A stretch of DNA of 9,566 bases from CAYTLQ01 sp964438715. GTDB taxonomy: Bacteria > Bacteroidota > Ignavibacteria > Ignavibacteriales > Ignavibacteriaceae. Where the stretch lies: assembly GCA_964438715.1 (NCBI GenBank), contig CAYTLQ010000144.1:1-9566 (forward strand). Direction: 5' to 3'. A program made the position numbers and the translations under genes. The notes below the pieces were generated by a model. That model saw only the letters and a program-made list of their open reading frames with translations. It was not told where the DNA came from and made no database searches. This document shows positions 6,291 to 9,566 of this stretch, piece by piece. The first letter of the stretch is position 1; each line of letters starts with the position of its first letter.

Positions 6291-7733
6291 TCAATTAATT
6301 TTGTGTTTATTTAGTTCGTTTAATAATATCTCATTAACTAATTTAGGATTTGCTTTTCCATTTGATGCTTTCATTACTTTACCGACAAATGAACCGAAGA
6401 CTTTTTCTTTCCCCCCAATATATTCTGAAACCATGTTCATATTCTGCTCAATAACTTCATTAATTATTTTTCGAATCGAATCTTGGTCACTAATTTGCAA
6501 AAGTCCCTTTTCCTGAACCAGGATCGAAGGGTCTATGTCTTCTTTAAGCATTTCAGGAAATATATCTTTTGCTGTTTTAATACTGATTTTTTCTTCCCTT
6601 ACAAGTTCAATCAATTTACCAATATTTTCCGCAGAAACAGTAAACATCTTTATAGAAATTTTTCTTTCTTTTAGTATGCGAAAGATCTCAGTCATTATAA
6701 AGTTACTTAGACCTTTATAATCTTTCGTGAACCGGGCACAGCTAAAGTAATAATCTGCGACTTCCGCCTCTTCGGCAATTATGGATGCATCATACTCAGG
6801 AAGTTGAAATTCTTCCTGTAATCGTTTAATGACTTCTTCCGGCAATGGCGGCAGAGTGGTTTTAATGGTTTGTAGTTCTTCATTTGAAAGGATTACTGGT
6901 AATAAATCCGGATCAGAAAAATAGCGGTAATCATGAGAATCTTCTTTATCTCTCATTGGCACAACCTCTCCCAAATCAGCATTCCAGAGTAAAGTTTGTT
7001 GTACGACTACTCCACCATCATTCAAAATTTCCTTTTGCCGCTCTATTTCATTCTGTAATGCTTTTTCAACAAACCTGAATGACTTGAGATTTTTTATTTC
7101 CGTTTTTGTCCCAAGTTTTTGTTCGCCTTTCTTCCTCAACGAAACATTCGCATCACACCGCAATGAACCTTCTTCCATATTACCATCACCTATTCCCAAA
7201 TACCGAACAAGTTGCCTTATTTTCTGCATAAACTGATTGGCTTCTTCCGGCGATGAAATATCCGGTTCAGTAACTAACTCCATAAGTGGAACACCTGCGC
7301 GATTCAAATCAACATAGGAGTTTCCGGAACTTGAATGAATAAGTTTACCTGCATCCTCCTCTAAGTGGCTTCTTTCTTTTATGATAATTTTTCCATTTAC
7401 GGTATTTCCTAATCGTAAAAATCCGTTTTCACAAAATGATTTGTCAAATTGTGAAATTTGGTAGCCCTTTGGTAAATCCGGATAGAAGTAATTCTTTCTG
7501 GCAAAGTTTGAATGCTGATTAATAATGCAATTAGTGGCAATACCCATTCTCAGAATATGTCTAAGCGCCGCTTTGTTTAGAACCGGTAAAGCACCAGGAT
7601 GCCCCAGACACACCGGGCAGGTATTTGTATTAGGTTTTGCGGCGAATGTAGTAGGGCATGAACAGAAAATTTTGGAATTTGTCAATAACTGAACATGAAT
7701 TTCAAGCCCAATAACTGTTTCCAGTTCGATCAT
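6291..7733 (-). CDS. gatB: Aspartyl/glutamyl-tRNA(Asn/Gln) amidotransferase subunit B
   Basis: This 480-residue, full-length cytoplasmic subunit belongs to the GatCAB complex. It phosphorylates misacylated Glu-tRNA(Gln) or Asp-tRNA(Asn) and uses ammonia tunnelled from GatA to make the amide. Family signatures are all present: 'VIGLEIHVQL' at the N-terminus, zinc ligands Cys24, Cys26, Cys39 and Cys42 ('CSC' and 'CPVC'), 'YFYPDLPKGYQISQ', 'EEDAGK', 'DLNRAGVPLMELVTEPD', 'GDGNMEEGSLRCDANVS' and 'HDYRYFSDPDLLP'. The C-terminal helical GatB/YqeY domain that grips the tRNA occupies about 330-478. ATG 7733 lies two bases after the amylase stop codon without a clear Shine-Dalgarno, so translation is probably coupled to the amylase. 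lepB follows after 21 bases. gatA and gatC are not in the window, which is common because the three genes are often dispersed. Confidence 0.98.
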   Translation of the reverse strand: MIELETVIGLEIHVQLLTNSKIFCSCPTTFAAKPNTNTCPVCLGHPGALPVLNKAALRHILRMGIATNCIINQHSNFARKNYFYPDLPKGYQISQFDKSFCENGFLRLGNTVNGKIIIKERSHLEEDAGKLIHSSSGNSYVDLNRAGVPLMELVTEPDISSPEEANQFMQKIRQLVRYLGIGDGNMEEGSLRCDANVSLRKKGEQKLGTKTEIKNLKSFRFVEKALQNEIERQKEILNDGGVVVQQTLLWNADLGEVVPMRDKEDSHDYRYFSDPDLLPVILSNEELQTIKTTLPPLPEEVIKRLQEEFQLPEYDASIIAEEAEVADYYFSCARFTKDYKGLSNFIMTEIFRILKERKISIKMFTVSAENIGKLIELVREEKISIKTAKDIFPEMLKEDIDPSILVQEKGLLQISDQDSIRKIINEVIEQNMNMVSEYIGGKEKVFGSFVGKVMKASNGKANPKLVNEILLNELNKHKIN

Positions 7734-7735
7734 AC

Positions 7736-9076
7736 TTACTTTTTTACCAGTACCTTAAAACTATGAGGAGGGATTTCCATTTTAATTCTGCCATTAAATC
7801 TTTCTTCAGCACCTGTCATAAGGTCAAAGAAAGTACCAGATAAACTTTTATCACCACCTATGAAAGGTTGTTCTTTATCAGAAAAATTTAGTAGTACTAT
7901 AACTGTATTTCTCCCCTGTACCCTGCTAAATGCAAGAATTTTTTTACCATCGTCAGAAATAAAATCTTTAAATGTTCCTCCTGAATTACCATTCCAAAGA
8001 GCATTATTATTTCGTTTTAATGTAATTAGTTTCTGAAATAGTGTATAATGAGGATGAGCTTCCCAATGTATCGGATCTTTTTCAAAAAAAGAAAGACGCT
8101 TGGTTTCACCTGCTTCCTGCCCGCTGTAAACTAAAAACATTCCGGGTACAGTTGCGGCAAGTACATTACACAAATCTACATTCGCTTTAAATCGTTCGTG
8201 AGATGTACCATTCCAACTATTTTCATCATGGTTGGTTGTAAATCGCATTCTGAAAGCGTCTTTAGGATATTTCTTCATCTCCTTTTTTATCAGAGTAATA
8301 ATATCATTTATTTTAATTTTTTCATCAACAAGATTAACCATAGCATGGTAAAAATCCCAACTATATGTCATATCAAATGCACCTTTGTGCATAACAGGAT
8401 CTTCCCATTCAGCGAGCATAAATACAGGTTTAATTTTATCAAGCCTCGGCCGAACCATTCTCCAAAACTCAATCGGTACCATACCGGCAACATCGCACCG
8501 ATAGCCGTCAATGTTAAATTCCTTAACCCAATATTCAAGAGCTTTTGCCATGTATTCATGAAGTTCTTTATTATCATAATTTAGATCAACAACATCCTGC
8601 CAATCGGGTACAGGTGGCATAAAATTTCCATTTTTGTCTTTTGTATAGAACTTGGGGTTAGTTTTTAACAATTCATTATCCCATGCAGTATGGTTTGCCA
8701 CCCAATCGATAATTACATACATACCAAGAGAGTGAATAGTATTCACTAAATTTCTGAAATCATCCTTTGTTCCTAGTGCAGGATCAATACCATAGTAGTC
8801 TTTTACCGAATAGTAGCTACCAAGAGTACCTTTTCTGTTTAGTTCACCAATCGGATGAATCGGCATAAGCCAAAGAATACCAATCCCCATATCTTTCAGT
8901 TTTCCAAGGTGAGGAATAAAGGCATTGATAGTACCCTCCGGTGTATATTGGCGGAGATTTACCTCATAAATAGCAAGATTTTTACTCCATTCTGGCGCCT
9001 GAATTTTTGATTTTTGAGCAAAACCGATTTTAAGGAAACTGAAAGTCATAATAATAATAAAAGACAGATATTTCAT
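7736..9076 (-). CDS. Exported GH13 alpha-amylase-family glycoside hydrolase
   Basis: This 446-residue enzyme carries signal peptide MKYLSFIIIMTFSFLKIGFAQ and is likely periplasmic or envelope-associated, acting on alpha-glucans or maltodextrins. A (beta/alpha)8 barrel spans about 30-355, followed by a small all-beta C-terminal domain. The four conserved GH13 regions are intact: 'DWVANHT' (124-130), 'GYRCDVAGM' with nucleophile Asp195, 'FMLAEWED' with acid/base Glu223, and 'FTTNHDEN' with transition-state-stabilising Asp284. The segment 'GSYYSVKDYYGIDPALGT' (86-103) is also typical. The frame extends to TTG 9088, but ATG 9076 is preferred because AGGT sits five to six bases before it and the signal peptide then begins with Met-Lys. 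Hydrolase versus transglycosylase and exact linkage cannot be told by eye. The gene precedes gatB by two bases, and a promoter-like TAAGTTTG lies 28 bases upstream. No type IX sorting domain and no carbohydrate-binding module are visible. Confidence 0.93.
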   Translation of the reverse strand: MKYLSFIIIMTFSFLKIGFAQKSKIQAPEWSKNLAIYEVNLRQYTPEGTINAFIPHLGKLKDMGIGILWLMPIHPIGELNRKGTLGSYYSVKDYYGIDPALGTKDDFRNLVNTIHSLGMYVIIDWVANHTAWDNELLKTNPKFYTKDKNGNFMPPVPDWQDVVDLNYDNKELHEYMAKALEYWVKEFNIDGYRCDVAGMVPIEFWRMVRPRLDKIKPVFMLAEWEDPVMHKGAFDMTYSWDFYHAMVNLVDEKIKINDIITLIKKEMKKYPKDAFRMRFTTNHDENSWNGTSHERFKANVDLCNVLAATVPGMFLVYSGQEAGETKRLSFFEKDPIHWEAHPHYTLFQKLITLKRNNNALWNGNSGGTFKDFISDDGKKILAFSRVQGRNTVIVLLNFSDKEQPFIGGDKSLSGTFFDLMTGAEERFNGRIKMEIPPHSFKVLVKK

Positions 9077-9104
9077 AACTACCTGCAAGATTCAATGAAA
9101 AACG

Positions 9105-9112
9105 CAAACTTA
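9105..9112 (-). promoter_or_regulatory. Promoter-like box TAAGTTTG upstream of the amylase
   Basis: The minus strand carries TAAGTTTG, matching the Bacteroidetes -7 consensus TAnnTTTG, 28 bases before ATG 9076. An overlapping TATATT (minus strand) would also serve as a sigma-70-like -10. No convincing -33 TTTG or -35 TTGACA is seen upstream. Transcription would begin near 9098 and probably continue through gatB and lepB. Confidence 0.4.
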
Positions 9113-9145
9113 AATATAAGGATTCTGTCCGGCTTATTCACGAGG

Positions 9146-9160
9146 ATTTTGGGTCAAAAT
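9146..9160. repeat. 15-base inverted repeat in the amylase-gldC divergent region
   Basis: ATTTTG and CAAAAT form a perfect 6-base inverted repeat around GGT. It lies 34 bases upstream of the amylase promoter-like box, so it could be an operator. Being mostly A/T, it may be chance. Confidence 0.3.
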
Positions 9161-9177
9161 AAATTAGCACTCCATTC

Positions 9178-9228
9178 CTATTCTCATCGCTAATTTTTGT
9201 GATATACGGACTATTCTCGTGGAGAATA
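9178..9228. repeat. Inverted repeat plus direct half-site repeat in the amylase-gldC divergent region
   Basis: TATTCTC (9212-9218) and GAGAATA (9222-9228) form a perfect 7-base inverted repeat with a 3-base spacer GTG. The eight bases CTATTCTC at 9211-9218 also occur at 9178-9185, exactly 33 bases away, about three helical turns. Three half-sites in about 50 bases suggest binding of a dimeric regulator, with an extra helper half-site. The array is about 45 bases upstream of the gldC promoter-like box and about 65 upstream of the amylase one, so it could serve either. No regulator gene is in the window to match it with. Confidence 0.45.
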
Positions 9229-9273
9229 ACCAGGAATTCTGTTCAAAAAATTTTTACAATTCATCTTAATATG

Positions 9274-9281
9274 TATATTTG
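9274..9281 (+). promoter_or_regulatory. Promoter-like box TATATTTG upstream of gldC
   Basis: TATATTTG fits the Bacteroidetes -7 consensus TAnnTTTG and ends 27 bases before the gldC ATG. A TTTACA (9253-9258), one mismatch from a classical -35, lies 15 bases before TATATT, slightly too close for sigma-70, and no TTTG -33 box is visible. The predicted transcription start is near 9288. Confidence 0.45.
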
Positions 9282-9308
9282 TCTGAAAATTAATAAAGAA
9301 TGTTATAA

Positions 9309-9566
9309 ATGACCTCCGAGATAAAGTTCGAAATTACTCTGGACGAAAAAAAGATTCCGGAAAAGATTTATTGGTCTGCCACTGACGCTGAATATTCCGT
9401 TCCAAATCCTGCCGATACCATCCTTATTAGTTTATGGGATCCGGAAGAAAAGGTGACTTTGGGAATCGATCTTTGGACCAAAAACATGCTAATAGATGAT
9501 ATCAATATATTATATCACCAAACTTTTATTAAAATGGCGGATAGTTACGGTCGTGCCACTAACAAC
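9309..9566 (+). CDS. gldC: GldC family protein, 3' end outside window
   Basis: Eighty-six codons are visible from ATG 9309 to the end of the window without a stop; the family is usually about 110 residues, so roughly 25 are missing. The pattern 'SEIKFEITLDEKKIPEKIYWSATD' at the start, then 'SLWDPEEKVTLGIDLWTKNML' and 'YHQTFIKMADSYGRAT', is the characteristic GldC sequence. GldC is a small soluble protein found in the Bacteroidetes/Chlorobi group and linked to gliding motility. It also occurs in non-gliding members, so its presence does not prove gliding here. In-frame TAA stands directly before the ATG, fixing the start. No Shine-Dalgarno is seen. It is transcribed divergently from the amylase across a 232-base shared region. 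The call is from recognised sequence pattern, not from a search. Confidence 0.85.
   Translation, partial: MTSEIKFEITLDEKKIPEKIYWSATDAEYSVPNPADTILISLWDPEEKVTLGIDLWTKNMLIDDINILYHQTFIKMADSYGRATNN

Noticed and set aside
6037..6516. Open frame of 159 codons on the plus strand across the lepB 5' end and gatB 3' end
   Set aside because: It is antisense to two well-supported genes, has no recognisable domain, and looks like a by-product of their codon composition.
8198..8584. Open frame of 128 codons on the plus strand inside the amylase gene
   Set aside because: It lies antisense to the GH13 catalytic regions, which explain the sequence fully.
9077..9088. TTG 9088 as the start of the amylase
   Set aside because: ATG 9076 has an AGGT at suitable spacing and gives a standard signal peptide; the TTG lies upstream of that ribosome-binding site.

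Overview
The window looks like a piece of an AT-rich genome from the Bacteroidota/Chlorobiota-Ignavibacteria group. The evidence is a gldC gene (a small protein essentially restricted to that group), a TonB-dependent receptor with the N-terminal carboxypeptidase-regulatory-like domain typical of it, signal peptides ending in 'AQ' or 'SQ', and TAnnTTTG promoter-like boxes. Recognisable Shine-Dalgarno sequences stand before several starts (receptor, lepB, amylase). These are rare in core Bacteroidetes, so an Ignavibacteria/Chlorobi-like lineage fits better. This placement is inference.

Layout. Positions 1-930 (+) hold the 3' part of an exported protein of unknown function, possibly a degenerate polysaccharide-deacetylase-fold protein. 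It converges, with a 3-base gap, on five genes that all lie on the minus strand. In order of transcription these are an exported GH13 alpha-amylase-type glycosidase (9076-7736), gatB (7733-6291), the signal peptidase lepB (6269-5292), a TonB-dependent outer-membrane receptor (5166-2197) and an exported ENPP-type phosphodiesterase (2139-934). Amylase, gatB and lepB are packed with 2- and 21-base gaps and probably form one transcript. A 125-base gap separates lepB from the receptor. It holds a perfect TGTGA-N6-TCACA palindrome 20 bases upstream of a TATATT box, the spacing of a class II CRP/FNR-family activated promoter. A strong intrinsic terminator sits between the receptor and the phosphodiesterase and runs almost into the latter's start codon, so the second gene probably depends on read-through. 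At 9309 gldC starts on the plus strand and runs off the end. Its 232-base divergent region with the amylase holds a promoter-like box for each gene, two inverted repeats and a repeated half-site.

How the genes work together. GatB (tRNA amidation) and LepB (signal-peptide cleavage) are housekeeping functions. Receptor and phosphodiesterase plausibly form a scavenging pair: a periplasmic or surface hydrolase acting on phosphate esters, and an energised importer under CRP-like control. The amylase supplies alpha-glucan breakdown in the cell envelope. I see no CRISPR array, tRNA, rRNA, insertion sequence or phage gene, and no gene-free stretch over 300 bases. No complete new system is evident; the most interesting signals are regulatory.
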